The position numbers and the translations under genes were made by a program. A stretch of 64,000 nucleotides of DNA from the NCBI GenBank assembly GCA_024349245.1, contig JALDNG010000001.1:3593001-3657000 (forward strand), read 5' to 3'. Below, piece by piece: positions 10,557-21,573 of this stretch (position 1 is its first letter; every line of letters begins with the position of its first letter). The notes below the pieces were generated by a model. It was not told where the DNA came from and did no database searches. It saw only the letters and a list, made by a program, of their open reading frames with translations. The stretch is from Neodontobutis hainanensis. Lineage: Eukaryota > Chordata > Actinopteri > Gobiiformes > Odontobutidae.

Positions 10557-11640
10557 TAAAGTGCTCAACAACTATCAGCCCATATCAAACCTGCCCTTTT
10601 TAGGAAAAGTCATTGAAAAAGTTGTATATCTATTGCCTAACAAATGCTTTGATCCTTTTCCGGCAGGATTCAGGTATCATCACAGCACTGAGACTGCACT
10701 TATCAAGTGACATTACAAGTTACAAGTGACATTCGTCTAGAGAAATGGATAGGTATCACTGAAACTGCTCTTAAATGGTTTCAAGACAGGAAGTACTTTG
10801 TTTCAGTTGGTAACTGTGTATCAGACCAAATGGCCTTTACATGTGGGGTTCCACAGGAGTCTATCCTGGGACCTCTTTTATTCAATCTTTACATGCTTCC
10901 TTTAGGCCAATTAATACGCAGCTGTGGCGTATCATACCATAATTATGCAGATGACACTCAGATTTACATTTCCCTCACAGCAGGTAAAAATGGACCAATC
11001 CATTCACTGTGTCACTGCATCGAACAGATTGACGTCTGGATTGACATGTGGATGCAAAATAGTTTTCTCCAACTGAACAGAACCAAGACTGAACTAATCA
11101 TCTTTGGCCCACAGAAGCAAAGATAAAGTGTCAGCAGTCACCTAAAATCTAAAAACCAGGTTAGAAATCTAGAGGGTCATCCTGGACTCAGACTTGAATT
11201 TCCACTGTCACATTAAGTCAACTACATCATCTGCATTTTATCACCTTAAAAACATTTTCAAAATCACAGGGATAATGTGTAAACCAGACTTAAAAAAATT
11301 TATCCTTGCTTTTTTTTCTCCAGCAGGTTAGATAACTGTACAGATGTATGTACTGAGAACATCTGGGACAGGGCTTCTGCTCGTGCCCATAGTTAGAACT
11401 AAACATGGTGAAGTAGCGTTTAGTTTCTGGAACATCCTCAACTTTAACAATGTTCAAGGGGAGGTTAAAAATCTTCCTTTTTAGCTCCACCTACATTACA
11501 ACTTAAAGAATTTTTTATCTGTACTCTTCGTTTAAAATGTTTTTATTTTTATTATGTTTCTAAATCTAATCTTGTTGTCTTTTATTTCTGTAAAGCACTT
11601 TGAGTGTATAAATTGTGCTAAATAAATAAAGTTACCATGC
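10557..11640 (+). mobile_element. LINE (L2/CR1-like) 3' end with reverse transcriptase and 3' UTR
   Basis: The + strand first encodes the RT fingers (NNYQPISNLPF, then FRYHHSTETALIK, about 10564-10709), then an RT palm frame (10707-11126). Post-RT sequence follows with stops. The 3' UTR has the motif TGTAAAGCACTTTGAGTG and ends in AAATAAATAAAGTTACC. No endonuclease domain is visible, so the copy is 5'-truncated. The segment that would carry RT motif A (first catalytic Asp) is missing between the STETALIK block and the RLEKWIGI block. The LINE starts exactly at the right duplication of the hAT element, which probably inserted into it. Confidence 0.88.
10707..11126 (+). pseudogene. LINE reverse transcriptase palm fragment
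   Basis: A 139-residue open frame. It contains the RT block CGVPQESILGPLLFNLY (residues 46-62) and the catalytic YADDTQIY (80-87), followed by FLQLNRTKTELIIF (110-123). In related elements the residue after GVPQ is Gly; here it is Glu. The upstream fingers lie in a separate frame with a stop just before this one, and motif A is absent. A complete RT domain needs about 250 residues, so this enzyme is dead. In life it would copy LINE RNA into the genome at a nicked target. Confidence 0.88.
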
Positions 11641-11734
11641 CTTGCCCTACATTTGTAGATTTGATTGCTATGGAAATATTTAGATTGAAGTGACACATTC
11701 TGGCCACACTAGGCAGAATTATTCTGAAATTGGA

Positions 11735-11757
11735 ATATATATATATATATATATATA
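11735..11757. repeat. (AT)n microsatellite, short
   Basis: 23 bases of AT dinucleotide. Confidence 0.95.
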
Positions 11758-11889
11758 AACTTATAAAATAAACTTAGCAGTTTTATTTGGAAATTGACAT
11801 CACATGTGCAATTGACACCACTATCATTTTGGCAGGGAGGGGGTTAAATCATGACAGTTTTGGTAAATTTCCCAGTGTCTAACAAAGGG

Positions 11890-12010
11890 GACCCCCACTT
11901 GCCACCCCACTTGTGTAAGTTTTCTCCGGCTTCATCCCACTGTCTAAAGACATGCATGTTCAGGAGAATCTGGGATAAGTAAATGATTTCAGAGTGACTG
12001 ACTGTCTGTA
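11890..12010 (+). repeat. degenerate tRNA-like/RTE-tailed repeat fragment
   Basis: The phrases AAGTTTTCTCCGGCTTC and CTGTCTAAAGACATGCATG match the middle of the family at 59431-59765 in the same orientation. Head and tail are lost. Confidence 0.4.
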
Positions 12011-14375
12011 ATTCTGCAACTAACAGGCCATTGGCTTGAAATAAACAGTAGGAGATTACTGAATGAATGTCTAATGCAATACAGTATTTCAAAATGTGAT
12101 TTTTTTTTTTTTTATGGAAACGCAACTTCTGTTTATCCTACTCATTATTCTATATTGACAGAGTACATGGGCATGTTTTTTTCATATTACATGAAAGTCA
12201 GGTTAACATGCATACATCCCGAAAGCGTTTAGAATAATGCTGCTTTCAAGTAGTGTTGGGTTTCTTGTATGAACGAGTTTCCAACATGGAAGAGACGCTT
12301 GATCAACTCGGGTACATCAGAATTCTAGAAGCAACACGAACAGCCCAACTTCTGACTAATTCAACATGGCAGAACAACGAGTAAGTGAAAGGTTGAAATT
12401 CCTGACATGCATTATACTGATGTGCCTATTTAAGCCTGTATCACTGTATATATTATTATATTATTGTGTCAACAAGTTACTTTTCTTAGAATGATTTCCA
12501 AAAAATAATCACCAAATAAAACTTTAATAATATCCTTATGCACTTCCTCCTAGGTTCAACATCAGTAAGGTACTGGTAACAACTTATAACATATTTTTTG
12601 TACATAAACAGTAGAGGCAATTGAACTCCATTATGGCATTTGCGGGTTTGCAAAAAAAGGACGTAAATTTGCAAAAATAAATTCCACTCTCAAAGATAAC
12701 TACCATTCAAATTGTCTGACATGAACTTGAAAGCAGCATCAGTTCTAAGATCTTATTTATCATATTCATATTCATTTATTTATCATATTCATATTCATAT
12801 TTGGAGTGTCCTGCACTGTGCTGACCAAAGCACAACCAGACACAACCACTACCACCAAAACATTTTTGATCATTGATCATGGTAGTTCCACTTTTTACTA
12901 CAGTCCACTTCCAAAGCTAACACTGAACAGTGTGATCAAAAATCGTATTTATTATATTTAGAGACACATTCCAGGGGAGCTACAGCACTCTCTCTGGTCT
13001 ACTTTTTCAAATATACAATATGAGAAGAATAACACAGGCAGTCCGAGGAATCTTGCAAACACCGCTGCAGTGCTATGTCCAGAGGCGGAGAGATGGAGAG
13101 GAAGACTTCCGCCGCTGCTGCAAAACATGGAACTGCACTCAACTAAGTCCAAGAGTTTGTGAGTTGATGTTCAACTTGACTCTGATGAGGATAAACTAAT
13201 GTCCATCCTAACGCCAACACAGCAATTATACAACACTCGCAGTCTATTTCTGCTGCACTTCGATTAATCATGGTGTGAACCGCTGAGATCCTCCAGAAGT
13301 GAAGAGTGTTTACAACAGTGTTTGCTCTTACGTAGGTGGCTGTGCATTTAGCATCTGCTCTGTTAACTGGGTCTGTTCCTGTCGCGTGGATGTCTCTTGT
13401 CAACTTGGAGACTAAGCAGAAGTTGTTCCTGCAACTTTTTGTTCACTGGAGCTTGTCAGAGCTGCAGGCATCAACAGCTAATATTTGGGAAGTGGGAGGG
13501 AGTGGGAAGTGGCAGGACAAATCATAACAGCAGCATCTTCCTACAAAAAGTAAATAATCGTCCGCCTTCATTTTCTATTTTATAGCTCAATTACAGTTTT
13601 GAAAGTGTGTGTGTCACATTCTGTTTGTCGACTCTGCAATGTCCCAGTTAAAATTTAAGTCTCTAGAAGCTTTCATTGTGTGTTTTTTGCATTCTCTGAA
13701 TAAGACAACACATTTGGCTTAAAACAGAAAATGCCTAACATGGTTAACTTGTGTTTAGTATGGTTAAAGAAACACACCTGCTCATATCTTAACAGACACA
13801 GTGAGCTGTCCCATTGGACTGCTTTACATCTTATATGGCATTATGGCCCTTGTGTCAAGTCTGATAATAATGGTTTTACAGCAAAACCTGGGTGGCATTC
13901 TCAAAAGAAAACTGCTGTATTTAAGAGGTTGCAGTTTTGAATGGTGAATGATAACTGCTGTGTAAATCAAAAGCCAAAACTTAACCCGAATTTGATCATT
14001 TTCAGTGGAAATGTCCTCCAACACAAATAAATAAAATAAAATCTAAAATGTTCTAATCTATCTCCCCATTGACAAGTTTCTGAAGAGTGTGAAGTTTGAT
14101 CTTAGTGGCTGTTGTTTATAGACAATTCAGAATTGAAGAGATTGTACCAACTAAAATAAGAATAGTAACTAAAAACTATATACTGTAGAAAGTTTTTATT
14201 TAATTTACACTTGATGTGTTCTTGCAATCCAAGTACTTACCAAGTCACTCATCATTTCTAACTTACTATGTAGTCTGTCTTACTTGAACTCGGCAGTATA
14301 TTCTACTTCTAACTAAAGCAGTAATGAAGAAAAATGAACAGTTGGCGATTTGCTCTGGTTTAGATCAAGAGTCTT
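12011..14375. other. intergenic stretch, mostly nothing recognised
   Basis: AT-rich unique-looking sequence. At 12753-12799 a unit of about 23 bases (TTATTTATCATATTCATATT and a few more) is repeated twice in tandem. A somewhat GC-richer patch at 13040-13520 encodes several short frames with no recognisable protein; it may be a very old repeat. Confidence 0.4.
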
Positions 14376-14602
14376 TCATGGAACCTCCTAAACGGTCCTC
14401 CAGTAAGGGCGCCGCCATACGGCGAAATACAGCGATATATTTTGCAGCCTGCCCTCCACCAGAGGGCAGGCTGCAAAAGCAGAACTCTAAGGAGAAACCC
14501 AATGGCGACTTTACAAGTGTAATGGCTCCGGTCTGTAGAGCTAAGTTACATCTCTGGAGGGATACATTTTTGATTAATATGTCCGTTTATGCTATCTGAA
14601 AA
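14376..14602. repeat. unidentified interspersed repeat, copy 1
   Basis: Shares long blocks with 21339-21573: ATGGAACCTC, AACGGTCCTCCAGTAAGGGC, GGAGAAACCCAATGGC and TTGATTAATATGTC appear in the same order. It abuts the Tc1 remnant abruptly at 14603, where Tc1 coding similarity stops, so it inserted into or truncated that element. It contains a perfect hairpin at 14440-14478 that copy 2 lacks. Confidence 0.7.
14440..14478. repeat. perfect 17-bp hairpin with 5-base loop
   Basis: TTTTGCAGCCTGCCCTC (14440-14456) is exactly complementary to 14462-14478 around the loop CACCA. In the sister repeat near 21405-21435 the right arm is present but the left is not, so the inverted copy probably arose in this copy. 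Confidence 0.93.
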
Positions 14603-15360
14603 CTTGAGGTTAGGAGACTGAGATGGTCAGTCCAGAACCTTCACTTTATGCTGCTGTAGGCAAAGACAGGTCGACTTGGCCTTGTGCTTTGGATTGTCGT
14701 CATTTATGAACGTCCAAGTTCTTCCCATGCACAGCTTCCGGGCTGAAGAGGGCAAATTTTCCTCCAGTATTTTCTGATAACATGCTGCATTCATCTTTTC
14801 CTGTGCCTTTGAAGCTCACACATCTCCAAAACATCAGTGATCCACCTCCATGTTTCACAGTAGGAATGTGTACCTTCATCATAGGCCTTGTTGACTCCTC
14901 TCCAAATGTAACGTTTATGCTTGTGGCCAAAAAGATAACTGTTGGTCAGAAGTTTTGAGGCTTGTTTCTGTGCTGTTTGCAGAATTGTATTTTGATGTTT
15001 TGTGGCATTTGCGTAGTAATGGCTTTCTTCTGGTGACTCAAACATGCAGCCCATTTTTCTTCCTTTTTATAGTGCCTCTTAAAACAGCCACACCACTCTT
15101 TTTTCAGAACGTCCTGTATTTCAGCTGAAGTTATTTGTGGGTTTTTATTTCCATCTTGAACAATATTCATGGCAGTTATGGCTGAAATATTTGTTTGGTC
15201 TACCTGACCTTTGTTTAGTTTTAACAGCATCCCTCATTTTCCACTCCTTTTTAAGAGTTTTAACACTGCTGGTTGGCATTCTCAATTCTGTGGATATCTT
15301 GTTATATACCTTTCCTGTTATAGATTTCAATTACCTTTTACTGCAGATCTTTTGACAGTT
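14603..15360 (-). pseudogene. Tc1-like transposase, multiply frameshifted
   Basis: Tc1 transposases cut and paste their element at TA sites using an N-terminal paired-type helix-turn-helix and a DDE catalytic core. Fragments in several minus-strand frames are recognisable: a helix-turn-helix stretch ending in SGRPNKYF (about 15180-15330), HKRYIWRGVNKAY (about 14880-14920), and the core block TVKHGGGSLMFWRC (about 14810-14855). A VLD-PSQSPNL block follows at the truncated end, with a stop replacing Trp. The Glu/Asp of the third catalytic position should lie just beyond and is missing. Frameshifts and stops throughout make it non-functional. Confidence 0.82.
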
Positions 15361-16260
15361 CTTTTGCAGTTCTTTTATGACTAAAAATACAGAAACGTCA
15401 GTGCAGCACTGGATGAAAGATGCAAGGGTCTGTCAGGAGCCCAAAAACTCACTGACCTTTTATACACACACACTGATTACAAACAAACAGATCACAGGTG
15501 AGGATGGTTACCTTTAGTAGCCATTCAAAACTGTTTGTGTAACTTTTGCATGTTATCTGGCCAAAATCACCAGGGTACGTAAACTTTTTATTAGGGTTAT
15601 TTGGGTAGTTTCTGTTGTCTTTTTAATTAAAAAACTGCTCGGTATGGAGATCCATTAAACCCACTGTATTTAAAATGTAAGGTTCTAAAATTCCATGATT
15701 TAGTTGAGTTCAGTATTAATAAATTATTTATAAAGCAGAAAAACACCAACTCCCAAGCAACATCCAAAAATGTTTGCAAATAGAGAAGGTGGTACAGTTT
15801 AAGGGGAGATCATAATTTAAAAAGGACAATGTGTTCATACTACACTAAAGAAACCTTGAGTTATCAGAAATGGTGTGACACTATGAAATGAACTGGACAG
15901 TAATTTGAAGAGTGTGGTAACTTATATAAAAATATTTTTGATAGTATACTGGGATGTATATTTGTCTTATTAATTTATAAAATTGTATAGTACATATAAT
16001 AGTATCTGTTCATTTTTTTTTGTTTGTTTTTCTCTTCTGTTTGGTGAATGGAATTTATTGTAGTTTTTCTTGATATATAGCACTTTTAATGAAATGTCAA
16101 AAGAGCATAATAAGTCTAAAATTTCAGCGTAAATTATTTTGGCCTATGATTTACAGTTAATGAGGGTGTTTGTTTTTTTTTTTGTGAAAAAAATGTGAAA
16201 ATTGAAAAATGGCCCAAAAATCTGAAATCCTACCAGGGTATGAGCTTTTGAGCACAACTG
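14603..16260 (-). mobile_element. Tc1-like DNA transposon, truncated and interrupted
   Basis: The 5' terminus (minus strand) is CAGTTGTGCTCAAAAGCTCA, abutting a TA dinucleotide at 16261-16262, the standard Tc1 target. The motif ACCAGGGTA occurs at 16232-16240 and again at 15569-15577, as in the nested inverted/direct repeat ends of fish Tc1 elements. Decayed transposase sequence covers 14603-15360. About 400-500 bp near 15650-16150 does not resemble Tc1 and may be a later insertion. The far end is lost at 14603. Confidence 0.88.
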
Positions 16261-16262
16261 TA

Positions 16263-16974
16263 CTTCAACTGTTTCCAGTCTCTCTAGTAATGAAGAATAT
16301 TTTTTCCTCAGTCTTTAATCAAGTGATTAAAAATTGCAGTATTTAGTAGAACCTAGATGTCATGTCGATATTTCTGAAAGTTGTGTTTGTCTGAAGGAGA
16401 AAGACATTGTCTGACATAATTCTTTGTTGTGTTGAGTACAAAGTTGTTTTATAAAGCATACTGTTGCAATAACTTCATGTCTCAAATGTGATTGTATTTA
16501 TTAACACCAACTATCACCACCACCCGCCACTGAATCTTTTGCCATCCACTGTTTACATTCACTGTGCATCAGTCAGCCGTGATAAGTTGGTTCTACTCAA
16601 CTCGGCAAGAACCAGAACCGGCACGGAGATTGGTCAGTGTGAAATGGATCAAATAAAGCTGATTTTTATCACAAATAAATCACTTACTTCTCAATATTAC
16701 ATTATATTTCTGTTAAAAATAACAGTGTTTATAAATTAATTTTATATCATCAACTTTTTAATTCATTGAGAAATATACTAGAAATATTTGGAGCTTTTGA
16801 GTCAAAAAATAGCATTAACAAAGAGTTGTTATTATGAATTATACCTGTATTGAATGTTATTATAGTTATTATTGAATATTCCCCAGTTTATCGAAGTTTT
16901 ATTTGATGTTAAGTGTGAATGTGTGAGGGCCGTGGCTTTGTAAACATTACCTCATCACTGTCAGACTGTGGGGG
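16263..16974. other. AT-rich unique sequence, nothing recognised
   Basis: No coding frame or repeat match seen. Confidence 0.45.
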
Positions 16975-17470
16975 GGCCCGGGCCCCTTGTCAACCCCTGG
17001 GTCTGTGGGAACTGAAGCCCACTCTTCTGACTGGAACAAAGGCCATCCCACCCCTGCCCCTCGCCCCCTGTCCCAGCCTACTCTGCCCCCGGCCTACCTC
17101 CAACAAAAGGGGCCACAGGACCTTAATTCCCAGGGAACGATATAAATGGTGGCCCCCGACTCCTGAGGACGACGCAGGAACGAATGGGACTGAAATGGAG
17201 AGAAGAGGGAGGGGGTGTGGAGAGAAATGGGCATAGAAGTCATAAAAGAGTTGCTCCCACCCTGAATCCCAGAGATCTTTTCTTTGAGGGGACGTTTGGG
17301 GGCGAGGGGCCGGGGGGACAGGGTGACAAGAGACAAAGGACAGGTCGGTCAAAGTGGCAGGGGTCAGTGCTGGCAGCCCCCTCTTTAGATATCCACTCCC
17401 GATCAAAAAACACACAGGCACAAACTCGACAAAAACACATGCGCTCACCAACACTGACGACCTGAAATCA
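16975..17470. promoter_or_regulatory. GC-rich non-coding block
   Basis: About 500 bp of C-rich then G-rich sequence embedded in AT-rich DNA. Several long frames cross it on both strands (the longest, on -, about 169 residues), but they are Pro/Ser/Gly-rich with no motif, as expected when stops are rare in GC-rich DNA. It contains a CCTTAATTCCCAGGG segment near 17121 and ends abruptly near 17470. It may be a conserved regulatory element or simply an isochore-like patch. Confidence 0.3.
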
Positions 17471-19589
17471 GCTTTATATGGAATATTACTTCTGCCCATC
17501 TACAATTTATTTCATTTTTACACAGATCTTTTTCTGGAAATAAACAACTTTTTAGATTTCCATAAAATATTCTGTATCAAAATTGTTTTTAACCAGTACG
17601 AGCCAGTTTAACTGATTTAAATTTAATGATTCTGTTTGCTGTATAGAATGGGTTTAATAAAAAAAAATTGCAAACAATTGTACCAACAGAAGCAAAAGAA
17701 CTTTATGGTTTTATAACGTGTTGCAGCAGAAAAGCAGCAAGCCCTTGTGATCTATGTACTATAAGCAATTGACACCATTTATTAAGTGTCGCTTCAATAT
17801 ATTGAGTGTTTTTGTTATTCATGTAACTTTGGAGACATTTTGTTTTATTTCTGCAATAAGTAAAGGAAAAAGATCTTTAGAGACTGGTTGCCACAAAACT
17901 GCATCTGTGCTAATTAAGCAGTTCAGCCCAAAACTTAAATAGCAACTTTATAGTAACTGTTGAAATGGTTAGATTATTAAAGTAACACTTTTCAGGGTTT
18001 ATATTTACCAAAGACTAGGAGGCAAATGTTTTATAAATATCCAATAAATATTATAGTTTTAATGGAAATTTGTGTTCATATCACACATTTTGGCAAGGTA
18101 TGGGTTTTCAACTATTCCTGGAACTCTGTTTTGTAGTGGAGAATTGGTCAAAACAGGCACAGTTTGTCTTTAAAAGAGAAGTTAGTCTATTAGTTTTAAA
18201 GCAGAACTAAGTAAGATTTGCAAAGCTCCCCCTACAGCTTCCTTCACTGAATCACACTGTCGTACCTACTCCTAGCCTACTCCTAACTCTGGACTACAGT
18301 GCTCACCATCTTCGAACAAAGGTTTTTTATGTCTTTTTGGTGGTTCCTCCATGACTGATGATAAAATGAAGTGTATGTTTTGGTTTGATCTTAATGAAAG
18401 TGCCGACAGTTTTAGATTATATAGAAAAAAATGTAACATTAAAAACAACCTCTATAATAGCTTGAAGTGACAAACTTGTTTTAACATTATATTGATATAC
18501 ATAACCAAATATTGTGCAACTATGTTAATGGTAACATAAGAAAACTGGTCATTTATGTTTTTTAATTCTTTGGAGAAAAAAAAGTTGCAGCTTATCGAAA
18601 ATACGTTGATAATTGCTATATCTACTAGCATTACTACATACAATTGTATATAATGTCTAGACATGGGAGTCAAAGAAACCACTGATAGTTTATCATCAAC
18701 TGTAGATGCCTAAGCTAGTGTTGTTCTTCCTTTTAAAGACATGAATGAATAGATTGAAAAGCTATTACCAGAATACTGGAGGAATTGTCCAAACTTATCT
18801 AGGCTTAATTATTAAGTATTTTAATAGATATAATGCCAACAAAAGCTTTGGCCAATCACATGCTCACATACTCAAATCAGAGTCACTCTAGTTTGTCTAC
18901 ATCAATGTCAACACAGACGTAACAACAAAGCAAACAGAAAAACCATGATAACAGGAATCTCATCAGTCCGACATGAAACTGAAGGTAAGCCTGGAACTTC
19001 GGTTTATAGGTGGTGTAGGATAGGGTAGGTGGTGGAGTTGGGTAAGATAAAACCGAATAGTGGGGAATCTAAGTCTACATGTCCCATTGGGAGTGAATGT
19101 GTATTGTTATTGGGTTATATTGTGCAGCCTTATTATCCACAAAATTATTATATGATATAGCCATTCAACATAAATAGGTATAGGTATTTTAGCTCGCTAA
19201 TATTTAAGAGACAAGATGTTGTGTGTATTTCTTTCTCAGCTGTGTTTGTGGCTCTGGAGGAGGCAGCAGTCCACTGGCTCTGTGAAGTGGCATGGCAGAA
19301 GTGCAGGATAATTGGGGCTATGTTGAATCTAGTGTCTGTGGCACTTGAGTGGTGCGGGTCAGGGACCTGAAAACACTGGCTCAACAGTTACCAATCATTT
19401 CAAAACCACAGCCCAAGAAAAGCATCGTGGGCCGGCTTTCTCTCAGGGCCATGGCCCTTGTGGTGGTTCAAAGGGACAGTCAGGCTCTTTTGAAGCGAAA
19501 GAGAGGCGCAGAGGCTAGAGGCTCCGACAATTAGAACAATTTTACCCCACACTCACATCCCATTCATTCAGCAGATGACTTTCAACATT
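17471..19589. other. AT-rich stretch, nothing firmly recognised
   Basis: Mostly AT-rich. A segment at 18195-18240 (GCAAAGCTCCCCCTAC) resembles a phrase often seen in fish repeats, but I cannot name a family. The 19200-19540 part is less AT-rich without a recognisable gene. Confidence 0.4.
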
Positions 19590-19950
19590 AAGAGCTGTCC
19601 GAAAATTAAAAACAACATGATAATGCACTCTTGGGAATTGTGCAAAATTGAAATTTAATGTTTCGGTTCATCTTTAAACGGAACACTTTATCGCCACAAA
19701 CAGCAATAAAGTAAATTTGAAAGCCATTTTTCCCCGCTTTTGGTTTGTGAGGCATTTTATTCTCGCTCCTGGGCTGGGGCTTTACCCAGTACACCCACCC
19801 CAACTTTTTTTTCCACATAACACTGTGGCTGCAGATTGTGTGGAATGCAATTAGAGCACCTAAATTAAGTAGTAATGGAGAAGCAGGTCTCCCCACCAGT
19901 GTTGCCCTGGCAACCGGCGCTCACAACACCGCCTCTAGTAGTTTTGCTAC
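19590..19950. promoter_or_regulatory. candidate conserved non-coding element with RFX X-box
   Basis: A repeat-free block combining AT-rich homeodomain-like sites (GCAATTAGAGCACC near 19848 and TAAATTAAGTAG near 19861) with a perfect palindromic X-box at 19901-19914. It lies directly before a CpG-rich block (19980-20420). No protein reading frame is convincing. The pair looks like one composite regulatory region. Confidence 0.4.
19901..19914. promoter_or_regulatory. X-box (RFX-type binding site), perfect palindrome
   Basis: GTTGCC-CT-GGCAAC: two perfect inverted half-sites with a 2-base spacer, the optimal RFX dimer site known from ciliary and MHC class II gene promoters. The 12 fixed bases are expected well under once by chance in 64 kb. 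Occupancy in vivo is unknown. Confidence 0.6.
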
Positions 19951-19979
19951 TTTATCTGTAAAATGCACAATTGAGCTTT

Positions 19980-20420
19980 AAACCGGCGCCGTGCGCAGGA
20001 TCCAGGCAGAGGGAAGGGGCTACGAGGAGGGGTCGGGCGGGGGGAACAGCTGCGCGCTACAAGCTTCCTCTGCATCTTGTGATATCGCCGCCCGTCAAAT
20101 ATTTATTCCACAAACTGTCTAATGCGGCGTGATGCGCTCCGGCGTGCGGATGAGGGCCAGATTTCAAAGACCCCCTCAAAGGATGACGTGCGTTCGCCGG
20201 GCTTTGATTCGCCGGCGCTCCCCCACCTCCAATTGTGGCGCTACGTGACACGAGAGGAGAGAGGCGTCGCTTTGTAAACAGCCCGTAGTGGTGGGGCCTT
20301 GTTGACTAATGTGACAAAAGCTGTGTGAATTGTAGACACGCAGCGAATGCTCATCACGCCGTCGCGGATTTTAGTAAATGGGATTAAAGCCGTGTGTAGT
20401 ACAAGGTGTAGTAACACCTG
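19980..20420. promoter_or_regulatory. CpG-rich candidate regulatory element
   Basis: CpG-dense sequence (for example GCGGCGTGATGCGCTCCGG near 20124 and TCGCCGGCGCTC near 20209) in a CpG-poor neighbourhood. It is interspersed with AT-rich cores (CAAATATTTATTCC near 20096, CCAATTGTGGCG near 20229). No start codon with a plausible frame and no TATA box are obvious. It could be a CpG-island promoter for an unseen transcript or a conserved enhancer. Confidence 0.4.
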
Positions 20421-21253
20421 GAGAGCGCCTGGGAAAAGTTTACTTTGTTTTGATTTTTTTTATATACAAAAACGAACTGTTTAAAAGTATTCTGCCAGGT
20501 GAGAACGACTGGTGACACATTTCAAGTCTCTGTGGTTAACTTTTAGTCTGTTTTGCAGCTTTGTGTTTGACCAAAGTAGCGATGAAATGCATTAGCTCAC
20601 CCACCTTGAAGTATATGTAAAAAAATAAAGTGAATAAATATTTCAAATATTAGCTACTGATATCAAACCTAACCAACCAGCTATTGGGCTACTCTGCTGT
20701 AAATAGGCAAAGGGAGTATCTGCATATTTTATCAAAACTTAAAAGTTAAGACTAACTTTGAATAAGTATTTTCTAGCAGATTATTCTGAAAATGATTCTT
20801 GCAGTTTGCCTTTGAATAACTCCTGGTACATACTCTGCAAGAACAGGGAAATTTGTTCCTGTTCCTGAGGATTTTGTTCTAGCAGCCCAGCTTGTTCTTG
20901 ACACATTCTCTAGGCAGAACTTTTTTCTGAAGTGGGTGTGGTCAATGTGGGATGAGTTCTGCACTTGAGTTTCACTTGTGTCAATTGTATAGTATTATGT
21001 GTTATGTTCATTTTGTAATAAAAAAAAAAAAAAAAGCTAAAGTAAAAAAACTTTGTTCTTGTTCAAGAACAAATTGCACTGTTCTTGTATAGAATGTACT
21101 AATCTTAAGTCTAAAGAGCTCCGGGACATGACGTGTTTGATTTTGTAGATTATATTAACCTGTCATCTATTGTCAAACATTCTCTGAAATCATAGATGTG
21201 ATGCATGTTTTTTATCATAATGTTATTAGAAAGTTTTTATTTTGAAAAGGTAA
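20421..21253. other. AT-rich stretch with a transposon-like GTTCTTG-rich segment
   Basis: At 20840-21090 several GTTCCTG/GTTCTTG words occur, including a near-perfect palindrome TTGTTCTTG-TT-CAAGAACAA at 21053-21072. A similar arrangement is common in fish non-autonomous transposons, but the boundaries are not visible. A long A run lies at about 21019-21034. Confidence 0.4.
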
Positions 21254-21573
21254 CTGAAGTTTATTTTGACACTTTGTATTTACTTCCTGTGTTTCCATGC
21301 TGTAGCGTCGTAGAGTACATGTATACGCCAAGCCTCTCTCATGGAACCTCTTAAACGGTCCTCCAGTAAGGGCGCCGCCATACAATACAGCAAAATACAG
21401 CCGTTCACCAGAGGGCAGGCTCTAAAAGCGGAAATATAAGGAGAAACCCAATGGCAACTTTACAAGTGTGAAAATCATGTTTACAGCCCGGTCTCTAAAG
21501 CTACGTTTTTACTACGCGACAACTCTGGGGGTTGACTTTTTGATTAATATGTCTGTTTATGCTATCTGAAAAC
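21254..21573. repeat. unidentified interspersed repeat, copy 2
   Basis: 21339-21573 matches 14376-14602 in the same orientation; the preceding 21254-21303 matches 3872-3921. The family therefore extends further left than copy 1. It has no coding content and probably belongs to a non-autonomous transposon. Confidence 0.7.

Noticed and set aside
16990..17499. A 169-residue open frame on the minus strand
   Set aside because: Biased Pro/Ser/Gly/Leu composition from GC-rich DNA, no domain or motif, other frames equally open, and no promoter or splice context.
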